From Oleiharenicola sp. (GTDB taxonomy: Bacteria; Verrucomicrobiota; Verrucomicrobiia; Opitutales; Opitutaceae), in NCBI GenBank assembly GCA_025363455.1, contig JANYDW010000046.1:1-56623 (forward strand): a stretch of 56,623 nucleotides of DNA, given 5' to 3'. Of the stretch, positions 38,572 through 47,013 are shown piece by piece. Below the pieces are notes generated by a model. It made no database searches. It was not told the DNA's origin and was given only the letters and a program-made list of their open reading frames with translations. The stretch's first letter is position 1. Every line of letters begins with the position of its first letter. The position numbers and the translations under genes are program-made.

Positions 38572-39462
38572 TCAGGCCGATTCCCAGCGGCCATAGATCC
38601 CGCAGGGAAGGATTTTGCCATCGCGCTGGACGGGCAGTCCGACCTCGCCGCCGTGGATGCGGCCGCCGGCGTCGTGCAAGAGGCCGTCGAGGAGGTTGAT
38701 GACGACCGAGGGGGAGAGCCTGGCTGTGTAGGCGTTGATCAGGAAGAACAGCGGCCGGTCGCTCAGCACCTGCTTGCACTCACTAAGCAGGTCCCAGAGG
38801 TGGTCCTCCAGTTTCCACATCTCACCGGTGCTGCCGCGTCCGTAGGTCGGCGGGTCCATGATGATGGCGTCATACTTGCGGCCGCGCTTGATCTCGCGGC
38901 GCACGAATTTCATGCAGTCGTCCGTGATGTAGCGGACCGGCGCCTCGGCGAGGCCGGAGAGAGTTGCGTTCTCCTTGCACCACTTCACCATGCCCTCGGC
39001 GGCGTCCACGTGGCAGACGCTGGCGCCCGCAGCGGCAGCGGCGACCGAAGCCGCTCCGGTGTAGCCGAAGAGGTTGAGCACACTCACTTCCCGGCCGGCT
39101 GCCTTGGCGTCCTTGATTTTACGGGTGAACCAGTCCCAGTTCACCGCCTGTTCGGGAAAGAGGCCGGTGTGCTTAAAACTCGTGGGGTGGATTTTGAAGG
39201 TCAGATTGCCATAACGAACGGTCCAGTGCTCGGGCAGTTTCTGGCGGTGCTCCCATTTGCCGCCGCCCGTTTCGCTGCGGTGGTAAAAGCCGTCCCAGCC
39301 GGTCCAGATCTTGCTGCCCGTCTTGGGCCAGATGATTTGCGGGTCAGGCCGCACGAGATTGTAGGGGCCCCACTGCTCCTGCTTCATGCCATCGCCGCAG
39401 TCGAGCAGACGGTAATCCTGCCAGCGGTCGGCGATGATAAGGCCCGGGCGGTCGATGATCAT
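38572..39462 (-). CDS. Class I SAM-dependent methyltransferase, RlmI-like
   Basis: This 296-residue protein has a short N-terminal part followed by a Rossmann domain: VLNLFGYTGAASVAAAAAGA (motif I), CHVDAAEG (motif II), and DAIIMDPPTYGRG (motif IV, the DPPxY catalytic signature of RNA base methyltransferases). It likely methylates 23S rRNA. It lacks the N-terminal PUA domain of RlmI, so the target may differ. Confidence 0.82.
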   Translation of the reverse strand: MIIDRPGLIIADRWQDYRLLDCGDGMKQEQWGPYNLVRPDPQIIWPKTGSKIWTGWDGFYHRSETGGGKWEHRQKLPEHWTVRYGNLTFKIHPTSFKHTGLFPEQAVNWDWFTRKIKDAKAAGREVSVLNLFGYTGAASVAAAAAGASVCHVDAAEGMVKWCKENATLSGLAEAPVRYITDDCMKFVRREIKRGRKYDAIIMDPPTYGRGSTGEMWKLEDHLWDLLSECKQVLSDRPLFFLINAYTARLSPSVVINLLDGLLHDAGGRIHGGEVGLPVQRDGKILPCGIYGRWESA

Positions 39463-39690
39463 GCGCGGGGAAGTTGCCTGCGATTCCGGCGAATGAACAC
39501 GAAAAAATGCGACCGTTCTGGTTCAGGTGGTCCCGGGCCGGGCCAACGGGCTGATGTCAACTAATAGTATACTAGAGCTCGCGACTCCGGGGGTGAGGGG
39601 GCAGGGTGATTTGAGGGCGGGGCACGGGCTTAAGTATGCTATGGGCTGACAACTTTTCATGCCGGCCTCACTCCGGGAAAAAGAGCGGGA
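39463..39690. other. 228-bp divergent intergenic region
   Basis: It contains an AT-rich palindromic stretch (AGTATACT at 39566-39573) near ATGTCAACTAATAG, unusual in this GC-rich DNA. It could hold the start signals of the methyltransferase operon and of the DUF1223 gene. TATACT (39568-39573) could serve as a -10 for the forward gene, but no matching -35 is seen. No repeat element or gene was found. Confidence 0.35.
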
Positions 39691-40443
39691 ATGCCCCACC
39701 GACTCACGGCTCTCACGGTCATGCGCATGGCTTGTTTGACCTCCTTCCTGCTGCTCGCGAACCTGGCCGGCCGCGCCGCGCCGCAGGTGTTTTCCAGCGG
39801 CGAGAGCCGCACCCACCTGATCGAGCTGTTCAGCTCGGAGGGCTGCAGCAGCTGTCCACCGGCCGAGGCCTGGTTGAACGGGCTGCGGGGCGAGGCCGGT
39901 TTGTGGCGAGACTTCGTGCCCGTGGCTTTCCATGTGGATTATTGGGACCGGCTCGGCTGGACCGACCGGCTGGCCACCCGGGAATTCACCGCCCGTCAGT
40001 ATGCCTACGCCGATTTGTGGAGGGCGAACACGGTCTACACGCCCGGTTTTGTCCTCGATGGTCGCGAGTGGCAGGAGCGAGCCGGACGAAAGTTGCCGAA
40101 GCCGGGGGACAAGATCGGAATCCTTAAGGTGGAGCTCGCGGAAGGCCGCGCGCGGGCGACTTATGTGCCGGCGGTCGCGATCGGCGAGAGCTACGAGGTG
40201 CACGTGGCGCTGCTCGGTGGCGGCCTCTCCTCGCTCGTGAAGGCCGGCGAGAACCGGGGCGAGACGCTGCAGCACGAGTTTGTCGCGCTCGCACTGGTCA
40301 CGCATCTGCTGTCATCGGGCGCGGCTGAGTTCGCCTTACCGGCGGCCACCCAGGCCGGGGTGAAGCGCCGCGCCCTGGCGGTGTGGGTCACGCGGCGCGG
40401 CGCGCTCGAACCCGTGCAGGCTACCGGTGGCTGGCTGGATTAA
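39691..40443 (+). CDS. DUF1223 family exported protein (thioredoxin-like)
   Basis: This 250-residue protein has a signal peptide (TSFLLLANLAGRAAPQ). The hallmark of the family is LIELFSSEGCSSCPPAEAWL with a CxxC pair, then PVAFHVDYWDRLGW and YTPGFVLDGREW. The fold should be thioredoxin-like and act in the periplasm, but its role is unknown. An alternative start at 39721 gives a tighter signal peptide. The last bases overlap the end of the MazG-like gene by 4 bp. Confidence 0.83.
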   Translation: MPHRLTALTVMRMACLTSFLLLANLAGRAAPQVFSSGESRTHLIELFSSEGCSSCPPAEAWLNGLRGEAGLWRDFVPVAFHVDYWDRLGWTDRLATREFTARQYAYADLWRANTVYTPGFVLDGREWQERAGRKLPKPGDKIGILKVELAEGRARATYVPAVAIGESYEVHVALLGGGLSSLVKAGENRGETLQHEFVALALVTHLLSSGAAEFALPAATQAGVKRRALAVWVTRRGALEPVQATGGWLD

Positions 40444-40757
40444 GTGCCCGCGAGTTTCGCCTCGAGCTCCGTCATCGTGGTGAGGGATTCCTTCTCCAGA
40501 TCCACGTCGTAGAGTTTCGCCAGCACGAGCACGCTCCAGAGGCAGTCGCTCAGCTCATGCGCGAGTTTCCGGTCGACGTCCCCGACCGGACGCACACCGG
40601 CCTTCGCCATGACGAGCTTCATGAGGTCGCCGACGTCCCCGACGAAACCCTGCATGATTTCCTCGCGGGTCCAGGGGCGGCCACCTGTTTGCCGGGCGTG
40701 GGCCGCGTAAGCTTGGTTGATCTGCAGGGCACGGGCGGAGAGCTGGCTGAGTTCCAT
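40440..40757 (-). CDS. MazG-like nucleotide pyrophosphohydrolase
   Basis: This 105-residue, all-helical protein resembles the all-alpha NTP pyrophosphatase superfamily: VGDVGDLMKLVMAK and ELSDCLWSVLVLAK supply metal-binding Glu/Asp side chains. It should hydrolyse non-canonical or excess nucleotides. The helix containing the usual EExxE motif is weaker here (a GDVGD pattern instead), so activity is less certain. Confidence 0.75.
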   Translation of the reverse strand: MELSQLSARALQINQAYAAHARQTGGRPWTREEIMQGFVGDVGDLMKLVMAKAGVRPVGDVDRKLAHELSDCLWSVLVLAKLYDVDLEKESLTTMTELEAKLAGT

Positions 40758-40861
40758 GGGAGAGATGTAGCAGGGATCGGGCGAAATTCACGGCGGATTT
40801 CCATTTGCGGCGTCGGGAAGGCTGGCTGTATTAAGAGAGCCCCCTTAATCCCCGACCCCGC

Positions 40862-42361
40862 ATGACCATGACTTCCCGCCGTGTTTTTTTGAAAACCGCT
40901 ACTCTGGCGACCGCCGCGACCGTACTGAGCGCCCGATCCTGGGGCCAAGTGATAGGGGCCAACGGGGACGTGCGTGTCGCCGTCGTCGGGCTCAACGGCC
41001 GGGGCCGGAACCATCTCACGAGCTTGCGCGCCCTCACCGGGGTGCGGATCGTGGCGATTTGTGACGTCGACCGTGCGGTGCTCGAGAAAACGGCGGCTGA
41101 GCTGGCCAAGGACGGGATCATGCCGGAAAAATTCACGGACGTACGCACCCTGCTGGCCTCGCCGGCCATCGATGCCATCACCGTCGCCACGCCCAACCAC
41201 TGGCATTCGCTGATGGGCATTTGGGCCTGCCAGGCGGGCAAGGACGTTTACGTCGAGAAACCCGTGTCGCATACGATCTGGGAAGGACGCCAGCTCGCCG
41301 CCGCGGCGGTGAAATACAACCGCGTAGTCCAGGCCGGCGTGCAAATCCGCTCCGGCGAGGGCTTGCAGGAAGCCGTGCATTGGGTCCAGGCCGGGAATCT
41401 CGGCAAGATCACCGCGGCGCGCGGCTTTTGCTATAAGCGCCGCAAGAGCATCGGCAAGACGACCGGACCACAGCCTGTGCCCGCCACGGTCAACTACGAC
41501 CTGTGGCTCGGACCCGCGAAGGAAGAGCCACCGCACCGCGCCCGCTTTCACTACGACTGGCACTGGTTCAACGCCTACGGCAACGGCGACGTCGGCAACC
41601 AAGGCATCCACCAGATGGACGTCGCCCGCTGGTTCCTCGGGGAGCCCGGTCTGCCGCGTCATTCCCTGAGCATCGGCGGACGGCTCGGTTACACCGACGA
41701 CGGTGAGACGCCCAACACGCAGGTCGTGATCCACGATTACGCGACCGCGCCGTTGATTTTCGAAGTGCGTGGCCTGCCCGCGAAAGCCGATCCGAACGAG
41801 GGCCAGCCCGGTGTGCCGGGAGCCGATGCGGCGGGGGCCCTTGCGGCCTCCATGGACAAATACCGCGGGGTCAACATCGGCAACGTGATTGACTGCGAGG
41901 GTGGCAGCGTGGTGACGGGCAGCTATTTTTCCGCGACAGCGCATGACCGTGACGGCAAAGTCGTGCGCGAGTTCAAGGGCGAGGACCGGCACATGCAGAA
42001 CTTCATCGATGTCGTCCGCAGCCGGCAGACGGCCAAACAATACGGCCCCATCGAGCAGGCGCATGTCTCGAGTGCGCTGGGCCACCTCGGTGGCATTTCC
42101 CACGCGCTCGGCCGGGCCACGCCGGCCGGCAAAACCCGGGAACGCATCAAGGGCGACGCGGCACTGACCGAGGCCACTGGCCGGATGTTGGAGCACCTCG
42201 CCGCTAACAACGTGAACCCCGACCTGACCCCTGTGGTGCTCGGCGCCACGCTGACGATCGACCCGGCGTCGGAGCATTTTACTGGCGAAGGGGCCGCTGC
42301 AGCCAATGCCCTGCTCAAGCGCGACTATCGTGCGCCGTACATCGTGCCGTCACTGGCCTGA
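40862..42361 (+). CDS. Gfo/Idh/MocA family oxidoreductase, Tat-exported
   Basis: This 499-residue protein has a twin-arginine signal (SRRVFLKTATLATAATVL) followed by a Rossmann NAD(P) domain (VRVAVVGLNGRGRNHL) and the catalytic-region motif VYVEKPVSH. The C-terminal substrate domain has WHWFNAYGNGDVGNQGIHQ. Such exported members are common in Planctomycetes and Verrucomicrobia and act on unknown sugars. The gene stands alone. Confidence 0.87.
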   Translation: MTMTSRRVFLKTATLATAATVLSARSWGQVIGANGDVRVAVVGLNGRGRNHLTSLRALTGVRIVAICDVDRAVLEKTAAELAKDGIMPEKFTDVRTLLASPAIDAITVATPNHWHSLMGIWACQAGKDVYVEKPVSHTIWEGRQLAAAAVKYNRVVQAGVQIRSGEGLQEAVHWVQAGNLGKITAARGFCYKRRKSIGKTTGPQPVPATVNYDLWLGPAKEEPPHRARFHYDWHWFNAYGNGDVGNQGIHQMDVARWFLGEPGLPRHSLSIGGRLGYTDDGETPNTQVVIHDYATAPLIFEVRGLPAKADPNEGQPGVPGADAAGALAASMDKYRGVNIGNVIDCEGGSVVTGSYFSATAHDRDGKVVREFKGEDRHMQNFIDVVRSRQTAKQYGPIEQAHVSSALGHLGGISHALGRATPAGKTRERIKGDAALTEATGRMLEHLAANNVNPDLTPVVLGATLTIDPASEHFTGEGAAAANALLKRDYRAPYIVPSLA

Positions 42362-42375
42362 GGACAGGGCTTCCT

Positions 42376-42438
42376 CGCGCGAAGGTCGCCACGGTCGCAA
42401 AGGGATAGGTCCGTTGCGCCTTTTGCGTCCTGGGCGCG
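42376..42438. repeat. CGCAAAGG-type inverted-arm repeat
   Basis: The left part GCGCGAAGGTCGCCACGGTC and GCAAAGGG pairs loosely with GTTGCGCCTTTTGCGTCCTG and GGCGCG. The words are of 8-9 bases (AAGGTCGC, CACGGTCGC). It lies 14 bp after the oxidoreductase stop, between convergent genes. Confidence 0.5.
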
Positions 42439-42455
42439 AGGCAATCAAGCCTGGC

Positions 42456-43073
42456 TCAAGTGCCGTACAGCCGGTCGCCGAAGTCGCCGAGTCCGGGAAG
42501 GATATATTTCTTCGCGTTGAGTGCGCGGTCGAGTGCGCCGGCATGGATCGCCACGGCGGGGTGGGCCTTCTCCATCATCGCCACGCCCTCGGGGGAGGCG
42601 ACGATGCACAGGAACACGACCTCCTTCGCGCCGGCGGCCTTGACCACATCGATCGCCTGCGCAGCGGAACCACCGGTGGCGAGCATCGGGTCCACCACGA
42701 GCACACGCTTGCCGTCGAGCGGCGGGAGCTTGCAGTAATAGCTGCGGGCGATGGCGGTGGTATGGTCGCGTTCGAGACCGATGTAGCCGATCGAGACATC
42801 AGGGAAAATATCCTGGATCGGCTGCACCATGCCGAGTCCGGCGCGCAAAATCGGGACAACTACCAGCTGTCGGGCGAGCACGCGGCCGGTCATCGGCTCC
42901 ATCGGGGTCTCGATTTTCTTTTCCTCGGTGGCGAGGTCGCGGGTGGCCTCGAGGGCAAGCAGCAGCGAGATCTGGTAGCTGAGGGTACGGAACAACGCGG
43001 GCTTCGTCGTCTTGTCGCGCAGGTGGGTCAGCACATGGGCGCCGAGCGGATGTTGCAGAAGGTGCAGAGGCAT
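42456..43073 (-). CDS. upp: Uracil phosphoribosyltransferase
   Basis: The protein is 205 residues from ATG 43073. It makes UMP from uracil and PRPP. The PRPP loop VLVVDPMLATGGSA and the uracil-binding region near the end (ILPGLGDFGDRLYGT) are diagnostic. The longer frame beginning at 43127 is rejected because that part is a repeat. Confidence 0.94.
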   Translation of the reverse strand: MPLHLLQHPLGAHVLTHLRDKTTKPALFRTLSYQISLLLALEATRDLATEEKKIETPMEPMTGRVLARQLVVVPILRAGLGMVQPIQDIFPDVSIGYIGLERDHTTAIARSYYCKLPPLDGKRVLVVDPMLATGGSAAQAIDVVKAAGAKEVVFLCIVASPEGVAMMEKAHPAVAIHAGALDRALNAKKYILPGLGDFGDRLYGT

Positions 43074-43083
43074 GGCGGCGGGA

Positions 43084-43116
43084 AACAGAGGACAGATGTC
43101 AGAGGACAGAGAACGG
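43084..43116. repeat. GAGGACAGA-type half arm upstream of upp
   Basis: The segment has AACAGAGGACAGATGTCAGA and then GGACAGAGAACGGA, a tandem word CAGAGGACAGA. It sits about 10 bp upstream of the upp start. No second arm is visible. Confidence 0.4.
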
Positions 43117-43148
43117 AACAAGCCCAACTTGAAACCCCGTGGTTGGCA

Positions 43149-43222
43149 TAATAAGCGAAGCGAAGAACCCGAAAGGATAAGTGCCGCGGTTGTACCGCTG
43201 CTTCGCTGTGCTCAGGATGATC
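43149..43222. repeat. CATTCTGAG-family repeat, diverged copy
   Basis: ATAAGCGAAGCGAAGAACCC on the left and GCTTCGCTGTGCTCAGGATG on the right are related by an imperfect inverted repeat. It is the same family as 24132-24210 and 47961-48063. It fills the space between upp and the acylase gene. Confidence 0.5.
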
Positions 43223-43238
43223 GCCGCTGAGAAAAATC

Positions 43239-45635
43239 CTACGGGTTCAGCACCAGGGTGTGCTGCGTCGGGCCGGGCAACAAAGGGGTGGCCTCGCCTT
43301 TCACCCATGCGTCGTGGCCGGCGTGGTAGTAGGGGGAGAGCGGATGACCGCTCTGGCCGCCGGGCATATGGAAGATGCCCTCGGCCTCATGGCCGGGCGA
43401 CACCACCAGGCGCTCGCTGGCCCCATGGGTGGGGCTTTGCACGCGCGGCATGTCGGCCCCGCCGGGCAACGGCTGGGCCGGCATCTCGAGGCAGCGGGCA
43501 AGCCACGCGGGCAGGAAACTGTTGAACGGATGCCGCATGGCCAGGGTGTTGTAGTCGCCCCAAGTGTAGCGGGCGGGGGATACACCGGCCGACTTGGTCT
43601 CGGCGATCACATCGTCCGCCGCGGCGAGCAGCAGGGACTCCCAGGTGGCATGCTCCGGATTAAGCAGGTGGGCGGGTTGTTCATGGGTCAGTTGCCAGAG
43701 GGCGTCCTCATACTGGAAGGTCGCGTAGCTGAAACCGGCATAAGCCTCGCGGGCTTGGGCGAGGAAAGGGGCGAGGGTGAGCTCGGCGACGCGGAGCCGC
43801 CAGGTGCGCACCAGCCGGTAGGCCGCCGAGTCTGTGCTGGCATGGCCGCTCCACTGACGAACCGCGTCCCGCAGTTCGCCGCGGGTGCGCTTCTCCGCGA
43901 CAGCGCCGTCGGTCAGGGTGGCGAGGAGGAATTTTTGCCAGCGCTCGAGGAACACGGCCCGGTCATCGAGCTGGATGGCGAGCAGGTCGGCCGGTGCAGC
44001 CTTTTGCTTCGTCGCGACGAGCTGGCGGAGATCGTCGCGAATCTGCCGGCCGCGTGGGCCGCTCGCATAGCCGAAATCGCCGAGCTTCGTGTAGGCCTCG
44101 CCACCGACCAGCCGCTGGTTGGCCGTCCACAGCAGGCCCTCGGGGGGATTGAGAACGACCGGGATTTCATCGGGATTAAGCCAGCCCTCCCACTTGCGGT
44201 CGCCGTAGACCCAAGAGACCGGGAAGCGCCCGTCATAGCCGCGGCGGCGGGGAATCTTGCCCGCGAGGGTCCAGGCGATCGTGCCGGCATGATCGGCCAC
44301 AACAAAGTTTTGGTTCGGCATGCCGGTGCGATGGGCGATCGCGACCGCTTCCGCCGCGGTGGCAGCCGTCTCCAGGTCGAGCACGTTGAAGTTGGTGGCG
44401 ACGGGATCATGGGCGGACCAGTGCAGGGCGAAATGACGGCCCGGGCCGGAGCTGGAGATAATCGGCCCCCACTCGGTCCAGCGGGCGGTGAAGGGCACCG
44501 GCTCGGCCCCCTTCACCTTGATGGGTTCCGCCCGTTGTTCGATTTCGGTGAAACCCGCGGAGCTGCGGTAGAAAAGATCCGCCGTGGTCTCGGTTTCCAC
44601 CGAGACCACATCCATCGCGTCGACATTGGCGTTGGTGTAGCCCCAGGCGATGCGGCCGTTGCTGCCCACGGCGAGCATCGGGGTGCCGGGCAGGGTGATG
44701 CCGTCCAGCCGGTGCGCGAGACCGGCGGAATCCGTCCACGCGAATGCCGCCCGATACCAGATGTGCGGCACCCCGAGGGTGAGGTGCATGTCGTTCGCGA
44801 GCAGTCCCGCGCCACTGGCGGTGTGGGCGCCGGCGACGGCAAAACTGTTGGAACCGGGGAAGAAGGCTTCCGCCGCCACCGGAGAGGCGAGCGCGACCGC
44901 GGGTGCGGCCGGGGCCTTGAGTCGCAGGGCTGGCAGGGATGCGGGCGGCAATGTGCTGCCATCAAGGGGGGAATCCCACGAGGTGCCGCGTGGAGCGAAG
45001 AAATCCACGCCCCCTTGGCCGATAGCCTGGCGCAGGGCGGCAAGGCTAAGCTCGAATTTCGCGGTCGAGTCCTGCAAATCGAACCACATCGCGTACACGA
45101 CGAGCAGGCTGTCCTCTGCGCGCCAGGGCTGCGGGGCCGTGCGCAGCACGAGGTATTCCCACGGGGTCCGGGGCAGAGCGGCGAGGCCGGCGTTGACGCC
45201 GGCGGTGTAGGCGTCGATCACGACGCGTTGCTCCGGGGGGAGCAACGCGAGGACCTTTTCCGCGGTGCGCCGGAAACCGTGCAGCCGGTGCAACTGGTCG
45301 GAGGGAACGGCGCCGGCGCCGAATATCTCCGCCAGCTCCCCCGCTCCTGTACGCCGGAGCAGGTCCATCTGGAAAAAACGGTCCTGCGCATGGATGAAGC
45401 CGGTGGCCCGGGCGACATCGGCTCGCGAAGAACCGGTGATGGTCGGCACGCCGAGGACGTCGCGCTCGATTTTGACCGGCGCGGACAGACCGGCGAGTGG
45501 ACGCTGGCCATCGAGCTGCGGCAGGCTGCCGCGCATCTGCCACCAGCCCCAGCCGACCGCCACACCCACGAGGAGCAGCAGCGCGCCCAAGACAAAGAGC
45601 AGCAGTGGCAGGCGTTGTCGATGCGGGAAAGTCAC
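43239..45635 (-). CDS. Penicillin acylase family protein (Ntn hydrolase)
   Basis: The protein is about 798 residues from GTG 45635. A membrane anchor or signal (LLLFVLGALLLLVGVAVGW) is followed by the alpha chain, the self-cleavage site and nucleophile in FPGSNSFAVAG (Ser about residue 262), and the beta chain with its conserved WGYTNANVDAMDV. It cleaves amides, possibly acyl-homoserine lactones or other acylated amino compounds. The true substrate is unknown. The start was placed after the end of the DUF5069 gene (11 bp gap). A longer frame would overlap it. Confidence 0.87.
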   Translation of the reverse strand: MTFPHRQRLPLLLFVLGALLLLVGVAVGWGWWQMRGSLPQLDGQRPLAGLSAPVKIERDVLGVPTITGSSRADVARATGFIHAQDRFFQMDLLRRTGAGELAEIFGAGAVPSDQLHRLHGFRRTAEKVLALLPPEQRVVIDAYTAGVNAGLAALPRTPWEYLVLRTAPQPWRAEDSLLVVYAMWFDLQDSTAKFELSLAALRQAIGQGGVDFFAPRGTSWDSPLDGSTLPPASLPALRLKAPAAPAVALASPVAAEAFFPGSNSFAVAGAHTASGAGLLANDMHLTLGVPHIWYRAAFAWTDSAGLAHRLDGITLPGTPMLAVGSNGRIAWGYTNANVDAMDVVSVETETTADLFYRSSAGFTEIEQRAEPIKVKGAEPVPFTARWTEWGPIISSSGPGRHFALHWSAHDPVATNFNVLDLETAATAAEAVAIAHRTGMPNQNFVVADHAGTIAWTLAGKIPRRRGYDGRFPVSWVYGDRKWEGWLNPDEIPVVLNPPEGLLWTANQRLVGGEAYTKLGDFGYASGPRGRQIRDDLRQLVATKQKAAPADLLAIQLDDRAVFLERWQKFLLATLTDGAVAEKRTRGELRDAVRQWSGHASTDSAAYRLVRTWRLRVAELTLAPFLAQAREAYAGFSYATFQYEDALWQLTHEQPAHLLNPEHATWESLLLAAADDVIAETKSAGVSPARYTWGDYNTLAMRHPFNSFLPAWLARCLEMPAQPLPGGADMPRVQSPTHGASERLVVSPGHEAEGIFHMPGGQSGHPLSPYYHAGHDAWVKGEATPLLPGPTQHTLVLNP

Positions 45636-45645
45636 AGCCTGACGG

Positions 45646-46110
45646 TCAAAGTTTCTCCCAAGGACGGTCAATCCCGGGGTCGCGACCCTCGTCATAATCA
45701 AGGACGTCGAACATGGTGGCGATCAGCTTGCCGGTCAGGCCGAACTGCGCGGTCCGCTGCCGGACGAACTCGCCGGCGGCATCGCGCCAACCGCGCTTGC
45801 ACATGAACATGCACCAGATCTCGCATTCCTCGTCGGTGTGGGGCCGGCCCTGCGCGTGGGCCCAGGCGAGCACCTCTTCGTCGGTGCCGCCGCCGAGGGT
45901 GCGTTGCGTCAGGTCGGCATGACTCACGCCGAGAAAACGGCAGCAGCGGGCGTCAAAGAAATTGGCGCCGGGCTTGTCGCCGAGGTTGCCGACATAGTCC
46001 GACGGGAGCCGACCGGCGGCGTGGAGCCGGATCTTGTCGAGCATGCGGCCAAAATAGACGAGGCGGCCGACCTTGGCGTAGGGACTGCGGAGACCGGGAA
46101 CGGCGGGCAT
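45646..46110 (-). CDS. DUF5069 family protein (copy 2)
   Basis: This 154-residue protein has GLRSPYAKVGRLVYFGRML, FFDARCCRFLGVSHADL and TDEEVLAWAHAQGRPH. It is close to copy 3 next door and clearly arose by tandem duplication. No activity is known. It is followed closely by the acylase gene. Confidence 0.8.
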   Translation of the reverse strand: MPAVPGLRSPYAKVGRLVYFGRMLDKIRLHAAGRLPSDYVGNLGDKPGANFFDARCCRFLGVSHADLTQRTLGGGTDEEVLAWAHAQGRPHTDEECEIWCMFMCKRGWRDAAGEFVRQRTAQFGLTGKLIATMFDVLDYDEGRDPGIDRPWEKL

Positions 46111-46170
46111 TTTTTTGATTTGGGATTTTCGGAGGGAATGATCCGGACATGGGAGACAAGGCCGCAGCGC

Positions 46171-46632
46171 TCAGACTTTTTCCCACGCCCGGTCGGCCAC
46201 GGGATCGCGGCCCTCGTCATATTCGACCTGGTCGACGATGGTTTCGATCGGCCGGCCGGTGAGCCCGCTGGCCGCGACCCGTTTCGCCAGCACGGCCGAG
46301 CGTTCGTCCCGCCAGCCAAGCTTCAGGATGAAACGGTTCCAGATGTGGCAGTCCTCCTCGGTCCGGGCGGTGCCCCGGGCCCGCGCCCAGGCGAGGATTT
46401 CCTCGTCGGTGCCGCCCGCGAGGGTGCGCTCGCGAAGTTCGGCATAGCGCACGCCGAGAAACCGGCAGCACCGGCTGTCGAGGACGTAGACCTGGGCGTC
46501 GCCCAGGTCGTCGACATAGTTTGCCGGGAGCCGGCCCGCGGCGTGGAGCCGGATCTTGTCGAGCATGCGGCCGAAATAAACGAGAGGGCCGACCTTGTCG
46601 TAGCAGCTGCGGAGGCCTGGGACGTGAGGCAT
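46171..46632 (-). CDS. DUF5069 family protein (copy 3)
   Basis: This 153-residue protein has GLRSCYDKVGPLVYFGRML, YVLDSRCCRFLGVRYAEL and TDEEILAWARARG. It is a neighbour and near-duplicate of copy 2, 60 bp apart. The Cys pair DSRCCRF is shared between these two copies and not with copy 1. Confidence 0.8.
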   Translation of the reverse strand: MPHVPGLRSCYDKVGPLVYFGRMLDKIRLHAAGRLPANYVDDLGDAQVYVLDSRCCRFLGVRYAELRERTLAGGTDEEILAWARARGTARTEEDCHIWNRFILKLGWRDERSAVLAKRVAASGLTGRPIETIVDQVEYDEGRDPVADRAWEKV

Positions 46633-46671
46633 GGCGGGGCGAGGGTTGAGGTTGAGACGGAAACGCCGGGA

Positions 46672-46944
46672 TCAATCGCGGGCATAGTAGGCCCAGGTGG
46701 CGACGAGCCCGAGAAGAAAGGTAGGAAAATTGATCCAGAGCTGGTGAAAGGGCACGGCGTAATGGTGGACGGCCCAGATGACAGCGACATGCTTGATCGC
46801 GATCAGGACCCAGCACAACAGGATGATTTTCTCGGCGCGCGCATTGCGTGGCACCGGCCGGCTGATGTGGACCGCCTCGACGAAGGCGTGGTCGTAGCCG
46901 GGTGCCGGGTGGCGGGTGACCCACTGGATGAGGTTGGCGAACAT
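46672..46944 (-). CDS. Small two-helix membrane protein, hypothetical
   Basis: This 90-residue protein has two membrane helices (IILLCWVLIAIKHVAVIWAV and FPTFLLGLVATWAYY) and a charged N-terminal part (HISRPVPRNARAEK). I do not recognise a family. It is upstream of the DUF5069 pair on the same strand. Confidence 0.65.
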   Translation of the reverse strand: MFANLIQWVTRHPAPGYDHAFVEAVHISRPVPRNARAEKIILLCWVLIAIKHVAVIWAVHHYAVPFHQLWINFPTFLLGLVATWAYYARD

Positions 46945-47013
46945 CTGACCTGAAAATCAACCAATCGAGGGCGATTGCAAGACGGAGCACCTTCCGATCC
47001 CGGCGAGGGAGCC

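Noticed and set aside
39541..39580. Strong promoter from TTGACAT and TATACT near 39556-39573
   Set aside because: The two hexamers are in the wrong order on the minus strand, and on the plus strand there is no -35 at the right spacing from TATACT.
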